The notes under the pieces are model-generated. The model was not told the DNA's origin, did no database searches, and saw nothing but the letters and a program-made list of their open reading frames with translations. Both the position numbers and the translations under genes were made by a program. A stretch of 44,480 bases of DNA from JAVVEZ01 sp032250895 (lineage in GTDB: Bacteria > Pseudomonadota > Gammaproteobacteria > Pseudomonadales > Pseudohongiellaceae), in NCBI GenBank assembly GCA_032250895.1, contig JAVVEZ010000022.1:1-44480 (forward strand). The letters are read 5' to 3'. The stretch's first letter is position 1; each line of letters starts with the position of its first letter. Positions 31,617 through 39,635 of this stretch are shown here, piece after piece.

Positions 31617-32426
31617 TCAGGACTGTGTTGTCGAAGTCTGCTCCCCCAGATAGACATCGAAATGACTGGTTTTGCCAGGTACCTGAAAATCCGGCTTCAG
31701 TGAGGACTGTGCCGTTTTGCTTCCCGGTCGCTTGACGACCACCCGATAGCGGGCACAGGACCGGCTGCGCTGCAGGAGCTCGTCGAAATCCATCTGTTTC
31801 GGCAGAATCTTTTGCAGCATTTCGATATCTTTCTTGACCCGGGCGGTTTTCGTTCGCTGCGGGTACATCGGATCGAGATAGATCACATCAGGCACCTCGA
31901 CCAGCCCCCGTTCTATCCTGTCAAAATAATCCCCGGCGCGGGTATGCAAGAGTTGCATCCTGTTCAGGGTTTCCCTGACGACCCCGTCAGCACTGAGCGC
32001 ACCCCGCCTGAATCCGTCTTCGAGCAGCGCATGAATGAGGGCAGATTGTTCCAGCAGTGTCACCTGGCACCCGGTAAAGGCCAGGATAAAAGCGTCCCGG
32101 CCAAGCCCGGCCGTGGCATCCAGCACCCGGGGGCCCTTGAGTTTTCTGACCCCCACTGCCTGAGCTATGCCCTGGGATTTTCCTGTCGTGAGACGTCTGT
32201 AAGTCAGTGCCTTGCCGGAAAAATCCACCGCCGTTGCTGCGGGGGCATGACGATCATTCTGTTGCAAGCTCAATTGGCCATCGTTAAAGGCAAGATAACA
32301 AGCGGCAGCAGTGGGCAGTTCAGATTTTTGTCTGAGCAAGGTGAGTCCAAGTCGTTGGCCCAGGCAGATGAGGTGATTTTCCGTGTCCCGATCACAGGTT
32401 TCGGACACAAGATGCGTTACCGTCAT
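31617..32426 (-). CDS. rsmJ: 16S rRNA (guanine1516-N2)-methyltransferase
   Basis: RsmJ uses SAM to methylate N2 of G1516 of 16S rRNA. The ATG at 32424-32426 (GGGGAC nine bases upstream) gives 269 aa (E. coli 250). A TTG further upstream would add about 18 residues that look unconserved. The SAM-binding motif is VLDATAGLGRDAFILA, and the target-base motif DVIYLDPMYPQRTKTARVKKDIE matches the family. LTTGKSQGIAQAVG precedes the SAM motif as usual. It is convergent with dapE and divergent from the antiporter gene across 157 bp with no convincing promoter on either side. Confidence 0.92.
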   Translation of the reverse strand: MTVTHLVSETCDRDTENHLICLGQRLGLTLLRQKSELPTAAACYLAFNDGQLSLQQNDRHAPAATAVDFSGKALTYRRLTTGKSQGIAQAVGVRKLKGPRVLDATAGLGRDAFILAFTGCQVTLLEQSALIHALLEDGFRRGALSADGVVRETLNRMQLLHTRAGDYFDRIERGLVEVPDVIYLDPMYPQRTKTARVKKDIEMLQKILPKQMDFDELLQRSRSCARYRVVVKRPGSKTAQSSLKPDFQVPGKTSHFDVYLGEQTSTTQS

Positions 32427-32583
32427 AACTGTCTGTCCCCATTGAAAAAAGCCTTCTCCCTGCCAAGGGCAGAGAAGCAATGATACGCCCCCGGATGGCA
32501 GGGGACTACAAAACAGTTTGTTTTCTGTCCCCGAAGCCGCTAGTTTAGGGCGCTTTGCGCGGCCCCATTGTCAGGCAACAGAC

Positions 32584-33945
32584 ATGCACTGGTTAAGCCT
32601 CATACCGCCTTTGCTGGCCATCCTGGTGACCATCTGGAAACGGCAGGTGATCCCTGCGCTGCTGCTTGCCATTTTCGCTGCCGAAGTACTGCTCCATGGT
32701 TTCAATCCCCTGCTGGGTCTGACGGCCGGGCTTGACCGGATCGTGCAGGTTTTCAGCAATGCCAGCAATACCGAAATCCTGCTGTTCAGTCTGCTGATCG
32801 GTGCCCTTCTCAATCTGCTCAAACAATCGGGAGGCGTCTCAGCCTTCGTCCATTACCTGCTCAAAACCGGCATTGCCGCCAGCCCCCGTTCCGTGAGTCT
32901 GCTGACCTCGGCGCTGGGTCTGATCATCTTCATCGAAAGCAATCTCAGCATCCTCGCCTCGGGTATTTTTGCCCGGGGCCTGTTTGACCGTTTTCACCTG
33001 AGCCGGGCCCGTCTTGCCTTCATCATCGACTCGACCTGTTCACCGGTGAGCGTCCTGATCCTGCTCAATGGCTGGGGTGCCTACATCCTTGGCCTGCTGA
33101 ACGGGTACGGCCTGGACAATCCGCTCACTGTCATGCTGGGCAGTATTCCGCTGAACTTTTACGCCATCATTATTCTTGGCATGACTGTTTACACCTCCTG
33201 GTCGACCCGGGTCTTTTTTACCCTGTCGACACATGAGCTCAGTCTCGGCACGATCGCCCCCCCTGAGGATGAGGACAGACACGGCAAGATCCACTATTTC
33301 CTGCTTCCTCTGCTCACTCTGGTTCTGGGTATCGTCCTGTTCATGTATTACACCGGCAGCGGTGAGCTGATCAGGGGTTCCGGTTCCTCTTCCGTGCTCT
33401 ATGCCACCGTGGTGGCCATCCTACTGCTCTGGTACCTGCTGATTCGAAACCGAATGTTTTCCGGCAAGCAGTTACTGGAAGAGTCATTTCGAGGCATGGC
33501 GGAATTACTGCCGGTGGTCGCCATCGTGCTGCTGGCGCTGGCCCTGGGCAGCAGCATGCAGGCATTGGGCACCGGAGAATTTGTAGCGGGGATGATTTCA
33601 CAGACACTGCCCTTCTGGCTACTGGCCCCCGTGGTGTTTCTCACAGCAGCCATCATTTCATTCAGCACGGGAACGTCCTGGGGAACCTTTGCCCTGCTGC
33701 TGCCGGTCGCCATCCCCATCGCCCTCAGCAGCGCTCTGCCGCCCCCGCTGCTGTTGGCTGCCGTACTCAGCGGCGGGGTCTTCGGTGACCACTGTTCGCC
33801 CATCTCGGATTCAACGATTCTGGCATCTCTGGCCTCCGGCTGTGACCACCTCGATCATGTCCGCACCCAACTCCCCTATGCCTTGCTGGCAGCGGGACTG
33901 TCCCTGCCCCTGTTCATTCTTTTCAGCTTTCAGAACGCCGGCTGA
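32584..33945 (+). CDS. NhaC-family Na+/H+ antiporter-like transporter
   Basis: This is an integral membrane protein with about eleven helices, 453 aa from ATG 32584. The family-specific motif GGVFGDHCSPISDSTILAS is near the C-terminus, and TGTSWGTFALLLPVAIPIA precedes it, both typical of the NhaC/Na+-H+ antiporter family (Pfam 03553). The N-terminal part has WLSLIPPLLAILVTIWKRQVIPALLLAIF. Substrates of this family vary (Na+/H+, or malate/lactate and amino acids in the MleN/antiporter relatives), so ion specificity is open. A frame extending 22 codons upstream from a TTG is unlikely. It is not obviously in an operon: rsmJ runs away from it, and 190 bp separate it from the next gene. Confidence 0.85.
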   Translation: MHWLSLIPPLLAILVTIWKRQVIPALLLAIFAAEVLLHGFNPLLGLTAGLDRIVQVFSNASNTEILLFSLLIGALLNLLKQSGGVSAFVHYLLKTGIAASPRSVSLLTSALGLIIFIESNLSILASGIFARGLFDRFHLSRARLAFIIDSTCSPVSVLILLNGWGAYILGLLNGYGLDNPLTVMLGSIPLNFYAIIILGMTVYTSWSTRVFFTLSTHELSLGTIAPPEDEDRHGKIHYFLLPLLTLVLGIVLFMYYTGSGELIRGSGSSSVLYATVVAILLLWYLLIRNRMFSGKQLLEESFRGMAELLPVVAIVLLALALGSSMQALGTGEFVAGMISQTLPFWLLAPVVFLTAAIISFSTGTSWGTFALLLPVAIPIALSSALPPPLLLAAVLSGGVFGDHCSPISDSTILASLASGCDHLDHVRTQLPYALLAAGLSLPLFILFSFQNAG

Positions 33946-34082
33946 CCTGGCACTGTCTCGCCGGCTCATTCTCCCAGACGCTTCCCGTTCCTGAATCGGC
34001 TGTCATTTTTATGTGGACGAAAGCTGATTTAGCGTTTATTCTCCGGACGAATTCATATACATTAATCATCATTGCTGTACTT

Positions 34083-34102
34083 ATCTATACAAATCTATAC
34101 AA
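34083..34102 (+). repeat. Tandem 10-bp direct repeat in the hydrolase promoter region
   Basis: ATCTATACAA occurs twice back-to-back (34083-34092 and 34093-34102), with two more bases of a third unit after it. It lies 34 bp before the hydrolase ATG in AT-rich sequence, in the position of a promoter or regulator operator. A separate pair of GGACGAA repeats lies upstream at 34015-34021 and 34045-34051, 30 bp apart. Function unknown; ten-base spacing puts the two units on the same helix face. Confidence 0.5.
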
Positions 34103-34135
34103 ATTACGGCATTCAATAATAAGGAGAGCAGAACC

Positions 34136-35398
34136 ATGGCCCGTGATGATATCCCCAGCCTGTATGAAGCCTTGAGCCACCCGCCGGTCCGCGCTGCCGG
34201 CAATGATGTAGACCTCAACATCTATCGTGGCGCCGGCAAGCCCCGCTATGGAAAATTCAAGTTTGAAGCACCCTGGCAGGGCCTGGTCGAAGTCGGCCGC
34301 AATAGCGGCAAAACCAAATGGACCAATCAATTCGAGATTGCCTACACCAAAACCGGTAATGCCGGACCGCTGGTGCTGTTCATTCATGGTGTGCCCTGCA
34401 ATCGCGGCCAGTGGGAAGAAGTTCAACGGGTCGTTGGCCGTTTCTGCGAAACCATCGCCATCGACATGCTGGGCATGGGTGAAAGCTCACAGCCAAGAAT
34501 GTATGGTCATAAAGAAAAAGGCGAGCAAAACGATTGCTGGCATTGGCAGAACGATGTCGATTACATCGAAAAACTGATGCAGCATGAATATCCCGGACGT
34601 AAATTCGTATTGATCGCCGATGACTGGGGCAGTGGCATCGCCTCGCATTATGCCGCCCGTCACAATGACCGCCTGCTGGCACTGCTGCATTTCGATGCCA
34701 TCACCTTCGACGGCTATCCGGTCAATGAAATCCAGGCCATCGGCCGGGCGTCACTGATCCCGAATACACCGGAAGGCGATCAGATGTTTGCCATGGCCAT
34801 GGGCGCCTTTGACCAGACCCTGGTGCAGATTCTCAAGACCATGGTGCATAACCCGGCTGTTTACAATCAATATAAAGTCCGGCTGTTGACCTTCCCCTAT
34901 GTCGATGTCGATTATGAGCGCAATGCCAAGGACGATGGTGTCAGTGCCGTCGCAAAATCCCGTACCATGCTGCTCAACATGCATAATATCCGGGTACTGG
35001 CTGACCGTGCGGCGATATTGAGCCCGGCCCTGTTGCTGCCACACCATCCCAGGAAAAATCCGAACGGTTGCAAATATCAAAACATCAAGGTGCCCTGTCT
35101 GATCGGCTGGGGCCAGAATGACAACATGATGCCGGCCGCGCAGACCCAGCGCTTCGCCTATGTGCTCGGCACCGATGATGTCCAGGTGCACTACATTCCC
35201 AATGCCGGACATTTCGCCCACACGGACCAGCCGCTTTACGTCAGCGACACCATCGTCAATTTCATCCGCCGTGTGGTGGGCCGCAAGCAGCTCGCCGACA
35301 TCAATCTCGGCTTCGAGGGCATCTGGAAGGGCGATGAGCGCGAAATGATTGCCGACCTGCGCAAGATCTACGGCCTGACGGCCAAATCACTGGCCTGA
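34136..35398 (+). CDS. Alpha/beta hydrolase, haloalkane dehalogenase/epoxide hydrolase-like
   Basis: The 420-aa product is an alpha/beta hydrolase with an Asp nucleophile. HGVP (84-87) is the oxyanion-hole motif, Asp163 in ADDWG is the nucleophile elbow, Asp329 in GWGQNDNMMP is the likely acid and His359 in PNAGHF the base. Asp followed by Trp at the elbow is typical of haloalkane dehalogenases, where the Trp binds halide. However, the second halide residue of class II enzymes (Asn after HG) is Val here, so epoxide hydrolase or another C-X hydrolase is equally possible. It has about 70 residues before the core and about 40 after it (ending IYGLTAKSLA), so it is longer than the usual 300-aa enzymes. 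No signal peptide is seen. An AAGGAG site precedes the ATG and a tandem repeat lies upstream. Confidence 0.8.
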   Translation: MARDDIPSLYEALSHPPVRAAGNDVDLNIYRGAGKPRYGKFKFEAPWQGLVEVGRNSGKTKWTNQFEIAYTKTGNAGPLVLFIHGVPCNRGQWEEVQRVVGRFCETIAIDMLGMGESSQPRMYGHKEKGEQNDCWHWQNDVDYIEKLMQHEYPGRKFVLIADDWGSGIASHYAARHNDRLLALLHFDAITFDGYPVNEIQAIGRASLIPNTPEGDQMFAMAMGAFDQTLVQILKTMVHNPAVYNQYKVRLLTFPYVDVDYERNAKDDGVSAVAKSRTMLLNMHNIRVLADRAAILSPALLLPHHPRKNPNGCKYQNIKVPCLIGWGQNDNMMPAAQTQRFAYVLGTDDVQVHYIPNAGHFAHTDQPLYVSDTIVNFIRRVVGRKQLADINLGFEGIWKGDEREMIADLRKIYGLTAKSLA

Positions 35399-35522
35399 GC
35401 AATAGGTCCCCCAGAATCGAGGAGGCTGTCCGATAAAGTAAATCAAGCACATGTCGATAAGTAGCGCCGTTGTCATCAGTTACTGTTGATGTTTTTAACC
35501 TGCAAAGTGGAGGCACGCCAAC

Positions 35523-36815
35523 ATGGCGACTAAAAGAACAAAAATCGCATTCGCGACACTAACGATCTCGGGCTGTATCAGCACCGGCGTTTACGCCGGA
35601 CCGAGCGGATCAGAACTGGATTTGAGCATCATGCCGGCTGCCGGCGGCATGGGAGGCGTTGGCACGGTGCGACCGCAGGACACCACAGCCAGCTTGTTCG
35701 GCAACCCTGCGACCGCCACCCAGCTCAAGGGTGAAACGCAATTTCTGATAGGCGGTTCCTATATCAGCCCCAACCTGAAATCGACCGGAACCGTCAGTGC
35801 CCCGGATGGCATGGGCGGGCTGGCCGGCCTTCCCCTGCAGGGCAAATCCAAACTCGACGACCTGGCGGCACCCCATGCGGGGGTACTGCAGCGCCTCAGC
35901 CCCGATCTGGTAGTGGGCATGGGGATCACTGCCGTGTCCGGCCTTGGTTCTGATTTCCGGGAAGAGTTCCCGGTGCCGCTGTCTCTGACGGCCGACCTCA
36001 AATTGTTCGGTGCCTCGATGAATGCCGCCTACCAGCTCACTGACAAACTGGCGATCGGCAGTGCGGTTACGATAGGCATCGGTTCGCTGCAGGTCGGCAC
36101 GCAGCCCAGCACCGCCTCGTCGAACAATTTCGGTGTCTCCGGCCGTTTTGGTCTGACCTATGATCTGGGCCAGGTGGCCATCGGTGGTTTTTACCGCAGC
36201 GAACTGCGGGTCAAATACAGCGGTGTCGTGCTGACCGATCCCACCACCTTTTCCGACTTTACACTGACCCAGCCGCGCGAGTTCAAGGGCGGCATTGCCA
36301 CCACCGACAGTTTTTCCGAAAACACCCTGCTCGGAATAGATGTCGGCTGGAAGAATTATTCCAAGGCCGCCGGCTATCAGGATTTCTGGCGCAATCAATG
36401 GAAGGTGGCGGTCGGCATCCAGCAAAAACTGAACGAGCGTTTCAAGCTCCGTGCCGGCTGGAGCACCAACCGCGGAATTGCCAAGCCGGCTGATCAACTG
36501 GGTTTCAATTTCGGTCAACTGCCATCATTGTTCGCACCGGGTTTCCCTGATCTTGGCCTGGGGCCGGAAACCGCACCGGTGTTTCCCGACATCATCCAGG
36601 TTTCCCAGACCACGATTGCCAACGGGCTGTGGAAACAGGGAGTTTCGGCAGGCTTTGGCTATATGCTGACGGACAAAATCGAACTCAATGTCTTTGCCAA
36701 CTATGCCTATGACGGCAAGCAGCGCTTCGTGTCTGCGATACCGGGCAGCCCCCAGGAATTGTTGGGTGATGGCAACTTGTTCAGCACCGGAATGGGTTTC
36801 ACCTGGAACTTCTAG
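35523..36815 (+). CDS. FadL/OmpP1/TodX-like outer membrane transporter
   Basis: This 430-aa protein looks like an outer membrane beta-barrel of the FadL/OmpP1/TodX group, which carries hydrophobic molecules across the outer membrane. It has a signal peptide (cleavage expected after VYA, about residue 26) and then GGMGGVGTVRPQDTTASLFGNPATATQL; the NPA motif is the family's N-terminal hatch mark. The rest is alternating Gly-aromatic beta strands ending in GMGFTWNF, with terminal Phe as needed for BamA recognition. Similarity is at fold level, so the cargo is unknown. It is 124 bp after the hydrolase gene in the same direction with its own GGAGG site; a strong hairpin follows it. Pairing with a hydrolase and a molybdenum hydroxylase suggests uptake of a hydrophobic substrate. 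Confidence 0.72.
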   Translation: MATKRTKIAFATLTISGCISTGVYAGPSGSELDLSIMPAAGGMGGVGTVRPQDTTASLFGNPATATQLKGETQFLIGGSYISPNLKSTGTVSAPDGMGGLAGLPLQGKSKLDDLAAPHAGVLQRLSPDLVVGMGITAVSGLGSDFREEFPVPLSLTADLKLFGASMNAAYQLTDKLAIGSAVTIGIGSLQVGTQPSTASSNNFGVSGRFGLTYDLGQVAIGGFYRSELRVKYSGVVLTDPTTFSDFTLTQPREFKGGIATTDSFSENTLLGIDVGWKNYSKAAGYQDFWRNQWKVAVGIQQKLNERFKLRAGWSTNRGIAKPADQLGFNFGQLPSLFAPGFPDLGLGPETAPVFPDIIQVSQTTIANGLWKQGVSAGFGYMLTDKIELNVFANYAYDGKQRFVSAIPGSPQELLGDGNLFSTGMGFTWNF

Positions 36816-36823
36816 AGCCAAAT

Positions 36824-36851
36824 ACAAAGGGGGATTGCAATCCCCCTTTGT
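36824..36851. terminator. 28-bp perfect palindrome after the porin gene
   Basis: A perfect palindrome of two 14-base arms, centred at 36837/36838, lies nine bases after the porin stop. Each arm is ACAAA followed by GGGGGATTG (left) or its complement. It should fold as a strong hairpin with a small TTGCAA loop. The T run after it is short (TTTG then TCGTT), so if it is a terminator it may be a weak or bidirectional one. The DUF3179 gene starts 49 bp later. Confidence 0.6.
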
Positions 36852-36900
36852 CGTTCTGGCAAGGCAATAAACAACAATCGTTGGAGGGGGGTGTTCTGTA

Positions 36901-38217
36901 ATGAATTTTCTTATGCAATATATCGATGCAATCCTTTATGGGCTTGGCCTGCTGGCGATACTCACGCTCTATGTGCCCTTCTCCCCAATGCTGATAGACA
37001 TGGTCATGCTGCCACGCAATGCCCAGATTGCCATCTATCGCTATCGCTACTGGTTCTGGCTGCTGGTGTGGGTCGCAACTTTTGCGCTGCTGGCTCGCAG
37101 CCTGGCGGCAGTATCCGAACCCACCGGCTTCCTTGCCCCGGTGGTGGGGCTGGGCCAGAGCCTGTTCAATGCCTGGGCACCAGACCTCGTGGGGGTTGGC
37201 GATGCCGGCTGGCTACAGCCGCTCACCATCACCTTCCTGGTCATGGCGATGATGTTCTGGTCCGGCTATGTCCCCTATGTCATGACGCCGCCGAAGAACC
37301 CGCAAATTCTCAGTGTTGCCGAAGCGGACCGCCTGCTCGGCGCCGATGACATGGTACTGGGTCTTGAAAACGCCGGCGAGGCCCGTGCCTACCCACGCGA
37401 CTGGATCGCCCGGCCGCATTTTTTTGTTGACCAGGTTGGCGGCAAGTCACTCACGATTTCTTACTGTATTCTGTGCAACAGCGGCATCGCCTTCAACAAT
37501 GTATTGAACGGCAAACCCCTCGACCTGAAATGCGTCACCGCCTACAACAACAACATCATTTATCTCGATCCCGCCTCGGGCAACTATATTCAGCAACTGG
37601 ATGGCTCGGTATGCCATGGTCCCGACCTGGGTACGGTGCTTGAAGCCCATCCGGTGATTCAGGCGCGCTGGGCAGACTGGAAGCAGCTGCATCCTGAAAC
37701 CAAACTCTATCTCGCGCCGGCACAGAGCCTGCGTGACAAGATGGTTGCGCTGATGCTCGGCATGATGATACCCATCCACAAATTATCCAAGCGCAACTCA
37801 CCCTGGCACCGGGTGCGCGGCAAGGTGGATGGGCGTCTGCCGGCCATGTCCTATGTGTATGCCGTGGAGCTTGGCAAGGAATGCGCGACCTATGTCGAAA
37901 GTGATTTGAAGTCCACACCGGTGGTCAATGATCAGGTCGGCGGTCAGGAAATAGCCGTGTTTTATGATGCCCAACACGACATCGGCAACATCTTCTCCCG
38001 TGAACTTGACGGCAGGACCCTGACCTTCAGCGCCGTTGCCGGCCCGGACAACGCCATTGCCAAAGACAATGAGACCGGCACACTGTGGGACGTCAGTGGC
38101 CGGGCACTGTCAGGGGCGCTTTCCGGCAGCCATCTCGAGGCAATTCCGCATTTCAACAAATTATTCTGGTTCAGCTGGCCGCTCTTCAAATCCAGTGTCA
38201 TGGTAAGAACCGGATAG
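36901..38217 (+). CDS. DUF3179 domain membrane protein
   Basis: The 438-aa product has three predicted N-terminal membrane helices (about 9-27, 51-68, 107-127) and then a DUF3179 domain. The domain shows the family pattern ARAYPRDWIARPHFFVDQVGGKSL, then SYCILCNSGIAFNN with Cys189 and Cys192 in a CXXC arrangement, GTLWDVSGRALSG, and a C-terminal FNKLFWFSWPLFKSS. The function of DUF3179 is not known; the conserved cysteines and histidine suggest metal or redox binding, but this is inference. The ATG follows a purine-rich GGAGGGGGG site. It is 37 bp upstream of the MFS gene and may be co-transcribed with it. Confidence 0.82.
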   Translation: MNFLMQYIDAILYGLGLLAILTLYVPFSPMLIDMVMLPRNAQIAIYRYRYWFWLLVWVATFALLARSLAAVSEPTGFLAPVVGLGQSLFNAWAPDLVGVGDAGWLQPLTITFLVMAMMFWSGYVPYVMTPPKNPQILSVAEADRLLGADDMVLGLENAGEARAYPRDWIARPHFFVDQVGGKSLTISYCILCNSGIAFNNVLNGKPLDLKCVTAYNNNIIYLDPASGNYIQQLDGSVCHGPDLGTVLEAHPVIQARWADWKQLHPETKLYLAPAQSLRDKMVALMLGMMIPIHKLSKRNSPWHRVRGKVDGRLPAMSYVYAVELGKECATYVESDLKSTPVVNDQVGGQEIAVFYDAQHDIGNIFSRELDGRTLTFSAVAGPDNAIAKDNETGTLWDVSGRALSGALSGSHLEAIPHFNKLFWFSWPLFKSSVMVRTG

Positions 38218-38232
38218 CTGGTCTATACTTCG

Positions 38233-38254
38233 GCCTGTTCAGGGAGGAACAGGC
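38233..38254 (+). promoter_or_regulatory. Hairpin enclosing the ribosome site of the MFS gene
   Basis: A perfect 8-bp stem, GCCTGTTC (38233-38240) with GAACAGGC (38247-38254), surrounds the six-base loop AGGGAG, and the stem ends at the base before the ATG at 38255. The Shine-Dalgarno AGGGAGG is therefore in the loop and its edge. A loop A-N-GGA in a hairpin at the start of a gene is the arrangement bound by CsrA/RsmA-type regulators. If transcription began at the TATACT at 38224-38229 (start near 38236), the left arm would be cut, so the hairpin needs read-through from the DUF3179 gene. Confidence 0.6.
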
Positions 38255-39604
38255 ATGGATCAGCCAAGCGTTACCCGCATCGAGTCAACCCCCGTCCCTA
38301 CCCCCGGTGTTACGCCGCTGGAGCATGGGCTTTCCGTGCATTATCGTTATTACGTCCTTGCCCTGTTGTGGCTGGTGGCACTGTTCCGCTTCGTGGACCT
38401 GCAGATCATTGCCGTCCTGCTGGAACCCATCAAGGCCGAGTTTGCCTTCAGTGATACTCAGCTGGCGCTGCTGGGTGGTCTGGCTTTTGCGCTGTTTTAC
38501 GCCGGTCTCGGTCTGCCCATTGCCTGGCTGGCAGACCGCTACACGCGCCGCGACATCATTGCCACTGCCGTGGGTCTGTGGAGTTTGATGACGGCCCTGT
38601 GCGGGCTGGCGACAGGCTTCGTATCCCTGTTTCTGGCCCGCATGGGTGTGGGCGTCGGAGAAGCGGGCGCCTATCCACCCACCACCTCACTGTTGTGCGA
38701 TTATTTTCCCGAGCATCAGCGGGCCCGGATTTTCTCCATTCTGGCTTCGGCGATTCCCGCCGGTGTTTTCACCGGCTTTCTGATCGGGGGCATCGTCAAT
38801 GAATATTACGGCTGGCGGCTCGCCTTTCAGATCGTCGGGATCCCCGGCATCGTTCTGGCATTGCTGCTGCATCTGACGGTCCGGGAACTGCCCCGGGGCT
38901 TTTCGGAACCCGGCAGCGCCACCCAACAGACTGATTCTTTCCGCAGTGCCCTGCATGCTCTCTGGAAAATTCCAGCCTATCGCCACGTGGTATCGGGAGC
39001 CTGCCTGTTTACGCTTGGTGCCTATGGTTCCGGAATCTGGCTACCCTCGTGGTTCATGCGCCAGTATGCCTTCAGCAGTGCCGAAATCGGCACCTGGATG
39101 GCGCTGCTGTATGGCGGTGGCGGTCTCGCTGGTGCCATGCTGGGAGGCTGGCTGGCGGAAAAGCGGGTCAACGACACCGGTCAGCGCGGCTGGTATATGC
39201 AGGTCTGTGCCTGGTCCCTGCTCGCCATCGTGCCCTTTGCCTGCTTCGTGCTGCTCTGGCCCGATCCCGTCCAGGCCCTGTGCATGCATTTGTTCGTCAC
39301 GATTCTGATGCATATGAATATCGGCCCGGTGCTGGCCATGGTCCAGGCTCTGGCAGGACTCAGACGCCGGGCCATGGCGCAGGCAGTCAATGTGCTGGTC
39401 AGCAACCTCATTGCCCTGCCCCTGGGGCCACTGTTGATCGGCGTCGCCAGTGATACCTTCACTCCCCTCTACGGCAATCAGGCCTTGGGGCTGGCCATTC
39501 TGGCCCTGATGATCCTGGCCTATGGCTGGGCTGCCCTGCACTTCTTCCAGGCGGCCCGTACCCTGGGCGCCGACATGGATGCAGCAAAGCGGAATTCGGG
39601 CTAA
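38255..39604 (+). CDS. MFS transporter, Spinster-like
   Basis: This 449-aa membrane protein has the twelve-helix major facilitator pattern. The loop 2-3 motif is GLPIAWLADRYTRRDIIA (the MFS motif A form G-x3-D-R-x-R-R). Further segments are RMGVGVGEAGAYPPTTSLL and FTGFLIGGIVNEYYGWRLAFQIVGIPG, which resemble the Spinster-like subgroup. The second half repeats the fold with GIWLPSWFMRQYAFSSAEIGTWMALLYGGGGLAGAMLGGWLAEK. Substrate cannot be told from the sequence. Only 31 bp separate it from the 2Fe-2S subunit gene, so transporter and oxidase are probably co-expressed. Its start region is unusual: the ribosome site is in a perfect hairpin. Confidence 0.88.
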   Translation: MDQPSVTRIESTPVPTPGVTPLEHGLSVHYRYYVLALLWLVALFRFVDLQIIAVLLEPIKAEFAFSDTQLALLGGLAFALFYAGLGLPIAWLADRYTRRDIIATAVGLWSLMTALCGLATGFVSLFLARMGVGVGEAGAYPPTTSLLCDYFPEHQRARIFSILASAIPAGVFTGFLIGGIVNEYYGWRLAFQIVGIPGIVLALLLHLTVRELPRGFSEPGSATQQTDSFRSALHALWKIPAYRHVVSGACLFTLGAYGSGIWLPSWFMRQYAFSSAEIGTWMALLYGGGGLAGAMLGGWLAEKRVNDTGQRGWYMQVCAWSLLAIVPFACFVLLWPDPVQALCMHLFVTILMHMNIGPVLAMVQALAGLRRRAMAQAVNVLVSNLIALPLGPLLIGVASDTFTPLYGNQALGLAILALMILAYGWAALHFFQAARTLGADMDAAKRNSG

Positions 39605-39635
39605 GATAGCGACCTGTTTACACAATGAGGTTACT

